Shown here: piece by piece, positions 1-10,990 of the stretch
Position numbering within the stretch: the stretch's first letter is position 1
Layout of the letters: each line of letters starts with the position of its first letter
Source: Mytilisepta virgata
Taxonomy: Eukaryota > Mollusca > Bivalvia > Mytilida > Mytilidae
Assembly (NCBI GenBank): GCA_028015205.1
Contig: CM051511.1
Location: 38,403,204 to 38,467,203 of the forward strand
Reading direction: 5' to 3'
DNA: 64,000 bases
Notes under the pieces: model-generated
Database searches by the model: none
What the model was told of the DNA's origin: nothing
Seen by the model: the letters and a program-made list of their open reading frames with translations, nothing else
Made by a program: the position numbers and the translations under genes

Positions 1-948
1 TTTACACCAAGCGTTAGTGAGGTGTAAAATATTAACAAATATAAGGCCTATCCACGTTAAAATAACCACAGAGCATGGCACCAATGAATTATTTCGATTC
101 TAATAGGACAATATGCATCATTTCTGTAATCGAAGCGAACCATATAAGGCGTCATATATGGGCAACCATGTCGATTTTAACCAGGCAAAAACTTTTACAG
201 AAAAACGTAAAATGTCTTAAAACAAGCAAATGAAATCAGACTTACATTTTTGTGTGATTTTAAAGCAAATACCAGCGTTCCAGATCCTGTACAACATACG
301 ATTTTCCGTTTTTGACTGTCGATCTGGCACCATTTAAATGGATGACGTTCTACCTTGGGTTGTGACGTCGCACTTTCGACTGTCATATTTTTTTAGCGTG
401 ACAGTTATCGTTGTTGTATTTCGAGCTTTGCTAAATGTTTGCAAAGCGATAAATGTAAGATAGATTCAGTGAGATGGAAGAATATGACTTTGAAACTTTA
501 TTTTATCAACACAATACAACAGTTTAGTGATTTCAAGTGTGCTTCACGCTTCACGCTTCACGTCAACAATGCATTGTTCGCGTGTCTCAATAATAATTGT
601 TCTAGATAGAACACGGTTGTGTTTCTATAGCGAAATATTATAGCGCCATATTAGAATAATTTATAATTTTACACATATCATTCAAAATTTACGATCGATA
701 AAGCGATTGAACAATGTAGATACTATGACTGATTTCGCCCCAATACTCTGGGCCAAACATTTGTTTCCTGGTACGATTTGATAGCTTTTATTTTGCTTTA
801 AAAGTCCAAACATATGTTAGGGCCGACATTGATCTTTTGATGTCGTCCCTAATATGATTTTTCTTTATTTGTATTTGTGCAACAGGTAATAAAAGTTTCG
901 TGAAAATGGAATTTTTTTCTATATGTTAAATACCTCTATAAAAAACGG
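1..948. other. AT-rich non-coding DNA, no gene seen
   Basis: No convincing coding sequence. A perfect 8-bp inverted repeat (TTTACACC at 1-8, GGTGTAAA at 21-28) lies at the very start and could be the end of a palindromic repeat cut by the window edge. A short direct repeat of CTTCACG occurs near 541-562. Nothing else is supportable. Confidence 0.6.
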
Positions 949-1197
949 CTAGCCTCTGTTTATTTGAACTTTTCATGTAAATTCTGACAAATATCGTTCC
1001 CTGGAGATGTGCACTATGATAGCCATATTTATTTTCTTTCTTTGTGGAATACACATCCCAAGTTTTGTTAAGATGTAATTTTTTTTAATGCTAAAATCCA
1101 CTATTTAGTAGATATAGTGCACACATTCAGGGGCAGGCTATATGGTGAACCAAATTTGTTAGAATTTATATGCAAAGTTCAAATAAACAGGAGCTAG
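949..1197. repeat. Hairpin (fold-back) MITE-like element, ~249 bp
   Basis: The left arm (949-993) and right arm (1153-1197) are imperfect reverse complements: CTAGCCTCTGTTTATTTGAA on the left pairs with TTCAAATAAACAGGAGCTAG on the right, and pairing continues inwards with the motif TGTGCACTAT in both arms (near 1008 and, inverted, near 1109). The arms are about 80 bp and the centre is T-rich and unpaired. There is no coding capacity. This is the shape of a non-autonomous fold-back element; its family and target-site duplication are not resolved. Confidence 0.7.
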
Positions 1198-1453
1198 AAT
1201 AGAGAATGGAAACGGGGAATGTGTCAAAGAGACAACAACCCGACCAAAGAGCAGAAAACAGCTCAGTCTACCAAGGTCTTCAACGCAGCAAGAAAATCTC
1301 GCACCCGGAGACGGACTTCAGCTGGCTCCTAAACAATAATGTATACTAGTTCAGCAAAATCGACGGCACACTAAACCCCGAAACATAAAAATGAACTAAA
1401 ATTTAAAAAAAAACACACAAGACTAACAAAGGCTAGAGATTCCTGACTAGACT
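1198..1453 (+). repeat. Mussel-type dispersed repeat
   Basis: Contains GAATGTGTCAAAGAGACAAC, then CCCGACCAAAGAGCAG, a TTCAGCTGGC segment, GTATACTAGTTCAG and CAAGACTAACAAAGGC in this order. From memory this order of blocks is typical of a very abundant dispersed repeat in Mytilus genomes and transcripts; no search was run. It abuts the hairpin element at 949-1197 directly, so one may have inserted beside the other. No open frame of note. Confidence 0.6.
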
Positions 1454-2379
1454 ATTCAAAGAGTTTTTAAACATAGAAAAACAAATGTCAGTCTGCATGA
1501 AACGTGGTATGTATGTTGCATTAAACAGCTGCTATCATGGTACCCGTTCAATAACTGTGTATTACTTATTTTTTTCATAATTATACTACCATAACAGCTG
1601 TTGTACGAGAACTAAGTCTATAACTGTTTTCTTATACATTTTAATAAAAAAAGAAACATAACTTTGGGGCGTGATCAACCAATCAAATTAAGGCAGGTGG
1701 TCAACAGATCCCTGCCTGTTCAACAGTCCAAAAAATGTTGCCATGTATTCACAGACTGACAGAACACATTGCAACATTTAAAATGTTTCATATTCTATAT
1801 AGAGTAAAGATATACAGGTATAACAAACCTTATTGTTTACTATATTGAGCAATGCCATATAAAATAATCGTGCAGACTATATCGTTATTTTGAAGGGGGA
1901 CTTTTGGTAATATGAAAATACAGGTATTCCTTAGCATCTTATGTCATCACTGTACATTAGACATATATATCTGAAATCTTTTAATAATCTAATACACAAG
2001 ACGTTCTTGTTCTGTCTGGTACTTATGAAATTATATTGTGAAACCCATTAAAAAAGACAAAGATTTAGACAGAGAATCAGTAGTAAAGCTATAAACCTTT
2101 CAAAGTTATGTGACGTTGACCGGAAAATTATCGGTTCAGTCTGCTATTTCTAGATCTAACATAAGACACATACATTTTAATCAACATAAAGAATACTACC
2201 CCGACAAAACAGTGGGAAAAGTCGCTCAGATTGCAATCCAAAAGCAAGTGCTAAGGCAAAAAAAAAGGAAAATACCATAAGGATACAACTAAAAGAAGAA
2301 TAAACATAAGCTGAACAATTAAGAAAAAGAAAGCACAGAAATTAAAGCACTGATAATGTGAACTCCAACTAATAACCAG
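1454..2379. other. Non-coding DNA, nothing recognised
   Basis: AT-rich sequence with only short random open frames and A-rich runs (for example near 2257). No repeat, RNA or coding feature could be supported. Confidence 0.5.
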
Positions 2380-2382
2380 GAG

Positions 2383-2403
2383 TACACTTGGTTGAACGTG
2401 TAA
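2383..2403 (+). repeat. Left terminal inverted repeat of the 2380-3731 element
   Basis: This 21-bp sequence begins TACACTTGG and is the exact reverse complement of 3709-3729. Confidence 0.8.
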
Positions 2404-3708
2404 TGCACCAAACCACACTCACACGTTACACGCACATGATTCGCACGTTACATGCAAACCACACGATGCACGTAACACGTTTTATGATTACCGATCGTGC
2501 GATTTCTAAAACTTGTAGTGTAAGTTACGAACGGTAAATAACGAAACGAAATAATGAGATTTTATGTCGGATATGAATAGCATTGAAATATTTAATATAA
2601 TTGCATTTGATTTTAAATAAATAAGTGCGAAAAACAAGAAGCCGGTGTAATAAGATCGACATTCAACTTTTCTCATAAATACAAAATATTTATTTGCATG
2701 TGCTATTTTTTGTGAAATGTGAAATTTATTAAACTTTAATGACGGATCCATGAAATTATATTTTAAATTCACTAAAACCCAATAAACCGCCTCATGTTAT
2801 TTTTACCTAATTAACTATAGCGTATTAACCAAAACTGGTTTTATAATAATAAAGTTGTCAGAAAAATAAATATTTTATGGCTTCTTTAAAGCAAAGGATA
2901 CCAAGTCTTCGGGTTTATTCCCAGAATTATTACTGGTCTAAAAAAAACCATATAATTAAACAAAGGACTAAGAGATAATCCGAAGGGGAAGATTTCTATT
3001 TATCTGAAGTGAGCTCTTTTTTAATTTTAAAAAGGAATAATTAAGAAATCTGACAAAGTTGAATATTTTTTTGATGACCTGAAGCATATTTATTTAAAAT
3101 TAAAAAAAAATCATTACAATGTTTTTGGTTTAATTATATTTTGAATAAATAATAAAATACAATATTTATATCAACCTATATATATTAACCTTTAATATTT
3201 TAAAATACCTTTTAGAAATATAAATTAACTTACAAGTTTAATGAATCCACATACATTGTAGTTCATACGATAGATCAGATAAAAGTCCAGTTCATATCAG
3301 GGAACACACCGTATTCCTTACATCATGTACATAATAACCAAACAATTGCTAGTATAAAAAAATGTACAATGATGATATAAATCAAGACATGACATTTGTC
3401 AAAAAATTAAAACCATCGCAAGATTTCAACAATAACTTTAGATAATTTTTACAAACATGTTAAAGTTTAAATCTATCTTTAATTTAGGAAAAACTTCACT
3501 TAAAATATTTATATATATTTTTTCAAACCAAATTAATTTGATGAATTACATTATTTTGTAATAGATAAAATCATTTTCAAATAGTTGACATTGATGAAAG
3601 ATCGTTCCAGCAATCTTGTAATTCGAGTTCGAAATATATTCTGATTTGAATTCACACGTTTATAAGCACACGCAAACGATTCACACGTTACACGATATTT
3701 TTGGTGAT

Positions 3709-3729
3709 TTACACGTTCAACCAAGTGTA
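3709..3729 (-). repeat. Right terminal inverted repeat of the 2380-3731 element
   Basis: This 21-bp sequence ends CCAAGTGTA and is the exact reverse complement of 2383-2403. It is followed by ACCAG (3732-3736), which also precedes the left end. Confidence 0.8.
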
Positions 3730-3736
3730 ACACCAG

Positions 3737-5959
3737 TGCTTCAGAAGGTCAGGCACGTCATACTGCCTCAATGGTCTCTGTCATATTGCCAGTGTCATGT
3801 CAAGTTAAATGAGGTGGTGTCAGTTCAAGGGAGATGTAAAATCTAATCTCCTTTGTAAGAGATAAACTTCATATCGACCAATTACTTCGTGTTGACGGCC
3901 GTAAAATGTCAACAAGGAATAAACATAACCCTGTTTTAGAGGTTTCTGTCAGAGCATCTCGTTCTGCCGAGAAACAGCATTCGAGTACATATAACAATTA
4001 AAATGAGTAAATGTTACAATAAAGGTTAAACCAGAAACTATTGGCGAATTTTGATCATAGTTTAATACCATAAGATACATTTATACAAGGCCTACTATAG
4101 AATAAATAGAAGGCACAAGCCTTGTCCTTTAATTTCAGTTCATGATGTAATAAACGGTATCGCAAAATACCGAAATATATTGATGCACTGTATGTATGGA
4201 CATTCCTTTCACCCATCAGCAGTGATTAATAATATAAATAGAAATATATTTGAAACAAATGATACCACCAACACATTCTCTTCCCCTTAATACTACTATA
4301 TTTATATAGACGACATCAAAACTTTATGACAAACGAGATGATTTGAACTTTCCAATTGTGAACATCCCCATTTCTTAGTAGTAGCATACTAACGACTTCA
4401 GCTTATGGCGTCAACATTCTCAGTTGATTCGTTACTGTCCTGATTGTAAGTTATTCTTGACAGAATGAAATTAATTACATGTCAGAAAAATTTCTAAGAC
4501 AGATATGATAAAATTCTGTTAATATCATTACACCATACAATTTACTGTCCTGACTTGATTGACAGACACGAAATTGTTATCTCACGAATTATTTTGATTT
4601 TTCAGTTATATTTGCCTTGTAATATGACGGATTCTGTTATAAGAGCAGGATCTATTTACCGTTCCGGAGAACCGGATATCACTCAAGTTTTTTTTTAATT
4701 AATTTATATTGCAGGTGCTTTAGTTTTTGTTCTGTCTCATTCTGATTCTGATTGGTTGTCTTTTTAGTATTTGTTTGCTATGTTAGTGTTGTCTCGGATT
4801 CGTTTTTGATTTGGCGATTGACAGATAAGTCTGTTTTGACTGGCAATGTTGAAACGATAAAATAATCAAGTTGCCATTAAGAAATGCTTTATTTATCCCG
4901 AAATGAATCTGAAACCATTTTTCGCCTTTCATATTCAGAAATATCGAACCTACTCTACCGTTGACGGCTTAGGAGACCTTATACATGTGATGGAGTTCAC
5001 AATACAGGTATACATGTATACTAGTAGTACGATATTCCAGAAGGGAATTTACTAAAACAGATCTGAATACGCCATTCACGTCGTTAATTATTCTGATACA
5101 ATTAATTTAATATCTATCCATTTATCGATATTCCAAATATAATTCCTGCCATAGGTTTTGTTAATTATTTTCTGCTAATAAAATAACAGAACGAAGTTAC
5201 AAGAAAACGGATGTCATGAGTGCGTAATGACGTCTAGACAAACTTCCTGTCTATCTACAACCAAATAGGTGTGCTATATTTACGGAAGAATGTCATAATA
5301 AAAAGTCGTTTTCTTAAATAAAAACTGTCTAGACTGTCGCTTTATTTGCCTCGGTTTTGTCTATCAAATTTTGTTTATGTTTACCGTTCAGAAGGAGTTG
5401 TACTTGTAAACAATTTCATACCAGAAGCGATTTTAGGATTACAGTAAGACTTTTCGTTAAATAAACTATTGCACCGGAGTCTGCAATATAAAACCGATGT
5501 TAAGTGATTCTACCGACAACTTTCTGAATCTACTAAGTAATCTCTAAAAGAAATAGAAATATGAATGTTTAATGGTGATATACCGTGTAGCAATATATCC
5601 TGATTTCACCAAGTCAGTAAGCTTTAGAGGGGATGGAAAATGTGAATATGGTTGCACATTCAAGACATTTGTTAAGGAATTCTTAATTCAACACAAATTG
5701 AGACGTTTACCACCTCGATCATCCAGAGGTTCTAGATTTAAAATTATTTTCAAAACACTGGTGCAATTTTCTCCCTTCATAATACTAAAATGACAGGGTT
5801 CTTAAAATTGTATTATAAACAATTCTGTTGGATTTGAAAACTACAGAGTTTGTAGCCGGAATAAAAGCTTTAGAATTGATAAGCAAGTCTGTGGCGTAAC
5901 AATTGGTGTCAAGACTTGAAAACACAAATATTAGTACTTCAATATTAGACATGAATGCA
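3737..5959. other. Non-coding DNA with weak repeat traces
   Basis: Near 3870-3910 a stretch containing GACGGCCGTAAAATGTC resembles the GACGACCGTAAAATTTCC block of the dispersed repeats at 11704 and 61843, suggesting an old fragment of that family. A 73-codon open frame at 5572-5793 (plus) has ordinary composition but no motif I recognise and no visible splice context. The rest shows nothing. Confidence 0.45.
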
Positions 5960-6706
5960 AAATATCTAGACCTTCATATCTAGAATTGATGATTAACATG
6001 TTTTCCCATAGGGTCCAATGTTAAAATATGTTCTGCGCTGATGGCCATATTTTTCCACAATCGGAACAAAATGAGCAATCTTTGTGAAAGGCCTTTCATA
6101 TATCATTCTGGTAAAGTTTGGTTCAACTTCCATCAGTACTTTCAGAGGAGTTGATGAATAACATTTTTTCCCATAGAGTCCAATGTTAAACTATGTTTTG
6201 CGCTGGCGGCCACGTTTTTGACGGAATGAAATGAGTATTCTTTGTAAAAGACCTTTCATACATCATTCCTGTCACATTTGGTTCAACATTCTTCAGTACT
6301 TTCAGAGGAGTTGATGTAGCATGTGTTCCCATAGGGTCCAATGTTAAACTGTGTTCTCCGCTGGCGGCCATGTTTTTTGACGGACCGGAACTAAATGAGT
6401 AATCTTTGTACAGGACCTTCCATACATCGTTCCTGCCAAATCTTATTCAATTTTCTTTTATTGTTTCAGAGGAGTTGATCAAAATGTAATCAACAAATAA
6501 AAATGCATTTTGGGCCCTAAGGGCATATTGATTTACCAATCACGACCAAATGAAGTAAACGTTCATGTCTTCATGCCAATGAAAATTCTTGCCATGTTTG
6601 GTTTCATTTGGCCCAGCCGTCTAGGAGTAGATGATGTTTTAATACGACGCCGACGGACACAAAATGATGACAATAGTTCACATGGATCATGTGAGCTAAA
6701 AAGAAC
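5960..6706 (+). repeat. Tandem-repeat element, ~160-bp units (copy 1)
   Basis: Successive units carry CCCATAGGGTCCAATGTTAA, GCGCTGGCGGCCA, a variable AAATGAG block and TTTCAGAGGAGTTGAT. The CCCATAG anchor occurs at 6005, 6170 and 6328, giving periods of 165 and 158 bp. The array ends in a GACGGACAC block and GATCATGTGAGCTAAAAA (near 6686-6703), the same tail found at the end of the array near 61350. The short frames inside are by-products of the repeat. Similar 160-bp cores in small elements are known from bivalves (pearl / Helentron-associated types); membership is inferred, not tested. Confidence 0.75.
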
Positions 6707-6873
6707 CAATCTCTGATGCATTACGTGAACCTGGTAGATTTGATAAGACAGTTGACATGATGTTACAACTACTTATACCAACATTATTTAAATCAAGCCG
6801 GAGATTATTCCATGAACACCTCTAGCGTCTCAGGGCCCGTATTCATAAAACTTCTTAGTATATGTAAGAGAAG

Positions 6874-6970
6874 TAATATTTATCCCCCGCGGACACGGTG
6901 TGTCTGTACAAGACCATCCCGAGGAGTGATCTTATACAGACACACCAAGTCCACGTGGGATAACTATTTT
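6874..6970. repeat. Hairpin element, ~97 bp
   Basis: Near-palindrome: TATCCC...GGAC...GGTGTGTCTGTA (6881-6908) pairs with TACAGACACACC...GTCC...GGGATA (6934-6962), with outer GTAATA / TATTTTAC partly pairing. The loop is about 24 bp. It is non-coding and compatible with a very small fold-back MITE or a structured RNA. The sequence cannot tell which. Confidence 0.65.
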
Positions 6971-7130
6971 ACATTCGAGCTCATTCGAGGTAAATGTAAT
7001 AATAATAAACTTAAAGTAAAGATGTCAGTACTATTATACATTATAGATTTACTTTTATGCAAATCATAAATTGTATATCCCATTGGAATCCATAACAATG
7101 TTTTTGGTAAAATTAACACTTCCTCGGTGT

Positions 7131-7205
7131 GAGCTTCCGTTGTCTAGTTGTTAAGGGGTCTGGAAAATATAGTAAGAGTCCCAGGTTCGAATCTCAGTAG
7201 ACTCT
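7131..7205 (+). repeat. tRNA-like SINE head or tRNA pseudogene
   Basis: TTGTCTAGTTGTTAAG resembles a pol III A box and CAGGTTCGAATCTC is a good B box, about 45 bp apart. The ends of the would-be acceptor stem do not pair, so a functional tRNA is unlikely. No typical SINE body was recognised downstream. Best read as a decayed SINE head. Confidence 0.5.
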
Positions 7206-8050
7206 TTCAAAAACTTTAATGTTAATTTTTAAATGTAATTTATGTTTATTCCTGAGTAAATTGTTCTCGCCAACTTTAAACGTAACAAAAAACTCTTGTT
7301 CGTTGATCTGGTGGGGATGATCCGCCTCAGATTCTGTTGAAATGTATCTATTTATATGTATGTATGTTTTTTAAGGTACAATCCTTTCCTTAAATGTTTT
7401 TATAGTCGATACCATATATTGAAGATTAATATACATATATCACAGTTACTATTTACTTAAAGAGTCAACTGAAAAACCCGGAGTCATAAAATCTTCTTTC
7501 AATACACTGTCCTTGTCAAATGTCCCTAGCCAATATTTTGCTACAGGAAATTGTCCTTTGTATGTTATAACAGAACAATAAGATAAACACTTAATAAGAA
7601 CGTGTTTTGTGTCATTCTTCACTTTTAAGTGGGTGACAATTCTTGAATTTCATTGGTTGAAAGCAGTTTACTATGTTCTAAACTTGTGTTTCTCAGACTT
7701 AGATTTCCCTAAAGAAAAAAGTTTACGTGATATTTATAAAACATTTTAATAGCTTTAACTAAGGACTACGTAAGTATTTGACAAATAACGGAACTTTCTC
7801 GAAGTTTTTGGTACTAAATAGGCATTAAATATTTTCGTATTTAAAACTTTAAAATAAGTGGTTAAAATAATATATTGTAAATAGCAAAAATAAGTTACAA
7901 AATGATTTGAAATATATATTTTTTATGAAAGATTAATATTCAGAATGTGTAAACACCGCTATAACAATGGTTGAATTAGACGACTGACAGTTTAACAGAA
8001 TTCAGTTCATCTTATAAACCTGTTTTGTATATAGTAGATACAGATACAAA
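7206..8050. other. Non-coding DNA, nothing recognised
   Basis: AT-rich DNA with microsatellite-like GTATGTATG near 7359. No feature supported. Confidence 0.5.
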
Positions 8051-9060
8051 CTAGAGGCTCAGAGGGCTGAGCCTGTACCGCTCACCTGGCAGAAACAAGA
8101 ATTGCCCACCGCGGCTTTGTCGAATGATCTGGACAAAATGAGAAAACTTAGTAAAAACCTCCCACTGATGCTTCTTGTCAGGTTTCATTCCACTTGGCCA
8201 AGCAGTTTCACAGATTTTTTTTTAAACCAACCAATGAGAAACAAGAATTTTCTAAGACGGCCATTTTTGATACCCGATCTGAACGAAATGAGGAAACTTT
8301 GTAAAGAACCTCCCATAGATGCTTCGTGTCAAGTTTTGTTCCATTTGGCCCAGTAGTTCCACAGAGATTTGTTTTTTAATTTAATCAACAAATGAGAAAC
8401 AAGAATTTTCCATAGCGGCCATGTTTATTGCTCGATCAGGACGAAATGAGGAAACTTTGTAAACAACCTCCCATAGATGAATCCTATCAAGTTTCTTTCT
8501 ATTTGGCCAAGCGATTTCAGACGAGAAGATTTTTTTTATATCAGACAATCAGAAACAAGAACTGCCCATTACCGTCATATTTGTAGTCCGATTAGAACGA
8601 AATGAGGAAACTTTATAAAGGACCTCCCATATATGCTTCCTGTCAAGTTTTGTTCTATTTGGCCAAGCAGTTTCAGAGGAGATTTTTGAAAACTCAGCCA
8701 ATCAGAAACAACAATTGCCCATGGCGGCCATGTTTGTTGTCCGATCTAGACGAAATGAGCAAATTTTATAAAAGATCTCCCATATATGCTTCCTGTCAAG
8801 TTTTGTTCTATTTGGCCAAGCAGTTTCAGAGGAGAAGATTTTTGAAAACTCAGCCAATCAGAAACAACAATTGCCCATGTTTGTTGTCCGTCCTAGACGA
8901 AATGTGCAAACTTTATAAAGGACCTTACGTAGATGCTTCATGCGAAGTTTAATTCCATTTGGCCTAGTGGTTTCAGAGGAGAAGATTAAAATGTGAAAAG
9001 TTTACAGATGGACTTACGCCAAGGTATGACGTAAGCTTACATGGCCTAAAAAGGTGATGG
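8051..9060 (+). repeat. Tandem-repeat element, six ~155-bp units (copy 2)
   Basis: Starts with the small palindrome AGGCTCAGAGGGCTGAGCCT and GCTCACCTGGCAG, then units anchored on AAACAAGAA (or AAACAACAA) at 8093, 8239, 8397, 8553, 8706 and 8862 (periods 146, 158, 156, 153, 156 bp). Each unit carries GCCCATGGCGGCCATGTTTG-like, GAAATGAGGAAACTTTGTAA-like, CCTCCCATAGATGCTTC and TTTGGCCAAGCAGTTTCAGA blocks. The tail (about 9010-9060) has GACTTACGCCAAGG and GGCCTAAAAA, a diverged form of the tails at 6700 and 61360. The long frames here only reflect the in-step repeat. This is the clearest member of the family in the window. Confidence 0.85.
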
Positions 9061-9767
9061 AAAAACAAAAGACCAAGAATCACGTTGTAAAATTTATATT
9101 TTTAACAATTATAACAAAACCATTCACTTAATTGAACTATGGACATTCTACTGTATAAAACGTTAGACATTTTTCGTGATAAACTCAGTAACTAAAGCGA
9201 TGAAATTAGGCAGAAGGTTAAAGGTCATGCTATCAGGGAAGTGTCTTTGGGCAGCTAGACCTATGGCAATCGGAGGCCCAGGAAGATAATATCGTTACGG
9301 TTAGGCCGTAGTGTAGGGTTTAGTCCAGATACGTATTTTTTATTTTATGTACTTCGTAATATTAAAGTGTTGTTTTATATTTTCCTCTACACAATTACAC
9401 ACTTAAATTTTCATTCTTGTTCTTTTTGTGTATTGGGTTGAAATCGTGTTCACATGAGGAATCATTTCTTTTTCAGGTATCGTGTTCGCGATATCATTGT
9501 ATGTCTGTATTATAGTTACATTATGATTAGAGATTTTATGGGTATGGTTCGTATTCACTGTCTGAAAAAATCATTGTCTCGCTTTCTCATCTGTTTTATT
9601 CATTCACGCTAAGATGATATGTTGTAACTGGGGCTTCCCCCGTTAGAATTAAGCTTCCCTGTCCCTATTTTCCCTTTCAAATTGTGCTGCCACTTCGTAG
9701 TATCCACCAGTTTTGTGTACTTTCGACGCTTGCGTAGCAACATTATACACGTTACTCCAGCGACCTA
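9061..9767. other. Non-coding DNA, nothing recognised
   Basis: No coding or repeat feature supported. Confidence 0.5.
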
Positions 9768-9774
9768 ATGATAC

Positions 9775-9880
9775 GTGGGCGGAGCACATCAATTATTCTA
9801 ATTTTGCAACACTTTCATAGTATTTGTGGGCAGTGGGAAAGCGCTATAAAAGCAAGAAATGGTTTGCAACTGACACTACA
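9775..9880 (+). promoter_or_regulatory. Candidate RNA polymerase II promoter (GC box + TATA)
   Basis: GTGGGCGG (9775-9782) matches a GC box and CTATAAAAG (9844-9852) is a strong TATA box 60 bp further on; a start would be expected near 9875-9882. Downstream lies a 96-codon open frame (9768-10058) that begins upstream of the TATA box, so its first part cannot be in the transcript. The downstream sequence matches nothing I know. It could be a real promoter with an unrecognised first exon, a transposon promoter, or chance. Confidence 0.3.
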
Positions 9881-10058
9881 GCCATTACCGACACTGCCTA
9901 GATATTTTTGGATTTATTGTTGTCATTATCTTAACCAGTGCAACGCCACCACAAGCAGTATAGCTGAGACAGCCAGAATATGCCCCCTTTGTTTACATAG
10001 TAATACTGACCTATTCATTACTACAACAGACATGAATTTTTCCCACGACCTGGTTTAA

Positions 10059-10380
10059 GGGATCTCCGTTATTTTAAGCATATTCCTAAGATTTACTTTT
10101 ATTGTATCTGTTAAAATTTGAGTAATATAATGGAAATGTTACCGTTAAAGTATACAATAAACTTTGTTGTTCTTATAAACACAATTTAAAAATAATATCA
10201 AAGGTTTCAATACACTTACCTTAATATGGTTACAAATCAGTGCCTGGGGTTGCTAGTGCTATTCGCTACCATCAATACACACTAGGACACTACCATTTTT
10301 TTTTAATTTTTTAATATAAACCAGTTTTTCCCGCAAGCAGCGTGTTACCAATACTGGAACCGTTTGTTTGTAATTCTATA
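10059..10380. other. Non-coding DNA, nothing recognised
   Basis: Only AT-rich sequence with a T run near 10297. Confidence 0.45.
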
Positions 10381-10460
10381 CGAGTTGAGGTTTTCGAACC
10401 CCCAACCGTCACAATATGAAACAAGATTGCTACACGTAGCCATATGCCGCCCCCGCTGAG
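10381..10460 (-). repeat. tRNA-like SINE head (minus strand), tentative
   Basis: On the minus strand TGGCTACGTGTAG resembles an A box and GGGGGTTCGAAAACC a B box with tRNA-like spacing. The stems pair poorly, so this is not a working tRNA. Weak evidence for a SINE head or tRNA relic. Confidence 0.3.
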
Positions 10461-10599
10461 ACAAGTCGAAGCCCCACAAGATATATAAAATGTGTATTAT
10501 TGAAATGTTGGCACAGTATGGATGTCAACACATAATAGAAAATATTGCAGTACAATGAAAATAAAAAATTGCGTCCACAAAGTGTTCCTGTAGTGTCAC

Positions 10600-10990
10600 G
10601 TGCACAAAAACATTAAAGTCCCATAAAATTTGTCGAATCAAAATCGAGGTGCGATATGATCAAGTACATCATCGGATGACTAAAATTCCTACAAAATTTG
10701 ATCAGCGGTCTCAGAGGAGTTGCGTGTTCCTATAGTGTTGAATGCAGAAAAAGTTAAAGTCCCATAACTCCCATAAAAGTTTGTCATATCAGAATGGCGG
10801 TGCGATAGGATGAATTAAAAACGGTGACTAACTGTCCTACAAAATTTGAACAAAATCGGAGAGGAATTGCGCTGACAAATAACTGTGACGGACGGACGGA
10901 TAGATGGACCGACAGACAGATTTGCAATGAAAAATATTTGTGACGGACGGAAAGGCGCAGACAATTGCTCGGCGTTGTGGCATGGGGGGA
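10600..10990 (+). repeat. Two ~140-bp units of a tandem-repeat element with GGACGGACGG tail
   Basis: TTAAAGTCCCATAA recurs at about 10613 and 10754, each followed by a GCGATA(T/G)GAT block, a CTACAAAATTTGA block and a GAGGA(G/A)TTGCG block. The second unit runs into GACGGACGGACGG (10886 on) and a second GACGGACGGA near 10943. The arrangement parallels the arrays at 5960, 8051 and 59586 but with a different unit sequence. The small overlapping frames on both strands at 10784-11076 are by-products. Confidence 0.6.

Larger units (their letters stand above)
2380..3731. mobile_element. Non-autonomous DNA transposon with 21-bp perfect terminal inverted repeats
   Basis: Positions 2383-2403 (begins TACACTTGGTTGAACG) and 3709-3729 (ends CGTTCAACCAAGTGTA) are exact reverse complements over 21 bp. 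The pentamer ACCAG sits immediately outside on both sides (2375-2379 and 3732-3736) and may be the target-site duplication. Just inside the ends lie clusters of CACACGTTACACG-like motifs (2419-2490 and 3652-3697), as expected for subterminal transposase-binding repeats. The interior is very AT-rich and has no transposase; its longest frames are 60-88 codons and resemble nothing known. I infer a 1.35-kb element moved in trans. The superfamily is undecided. Confidence 0.72.

Noticed and set aside
1..28. TTTACACC / GGTGTAAA hairpin as an element end
   Set aside because: Only 8 bp at the window edge; cannot be judged without upstream sequence.
5572..5793. 73-codon plus-strand frame as a gene
   Set aside because: Ordinary composition but no motif, promoter or splice context; expected by chance in this length of DNA.
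7131..7205. Functional tRNA gene
   Set aside because: A and B boxes are present but the acceptor stem does not pair.
8602..8952. 116-codon plus-strand open frame with internal repeats
   Set aside because: The peptide repeat simply mirrors the ~155-bp nucleotide tandem repeat, which happens to stay in frame.
8051..9060. CRISPR-like array
   Set aside because: Units are 146-158 bp, diverged, contiguous and without spacers, in a eukaryotic genome.
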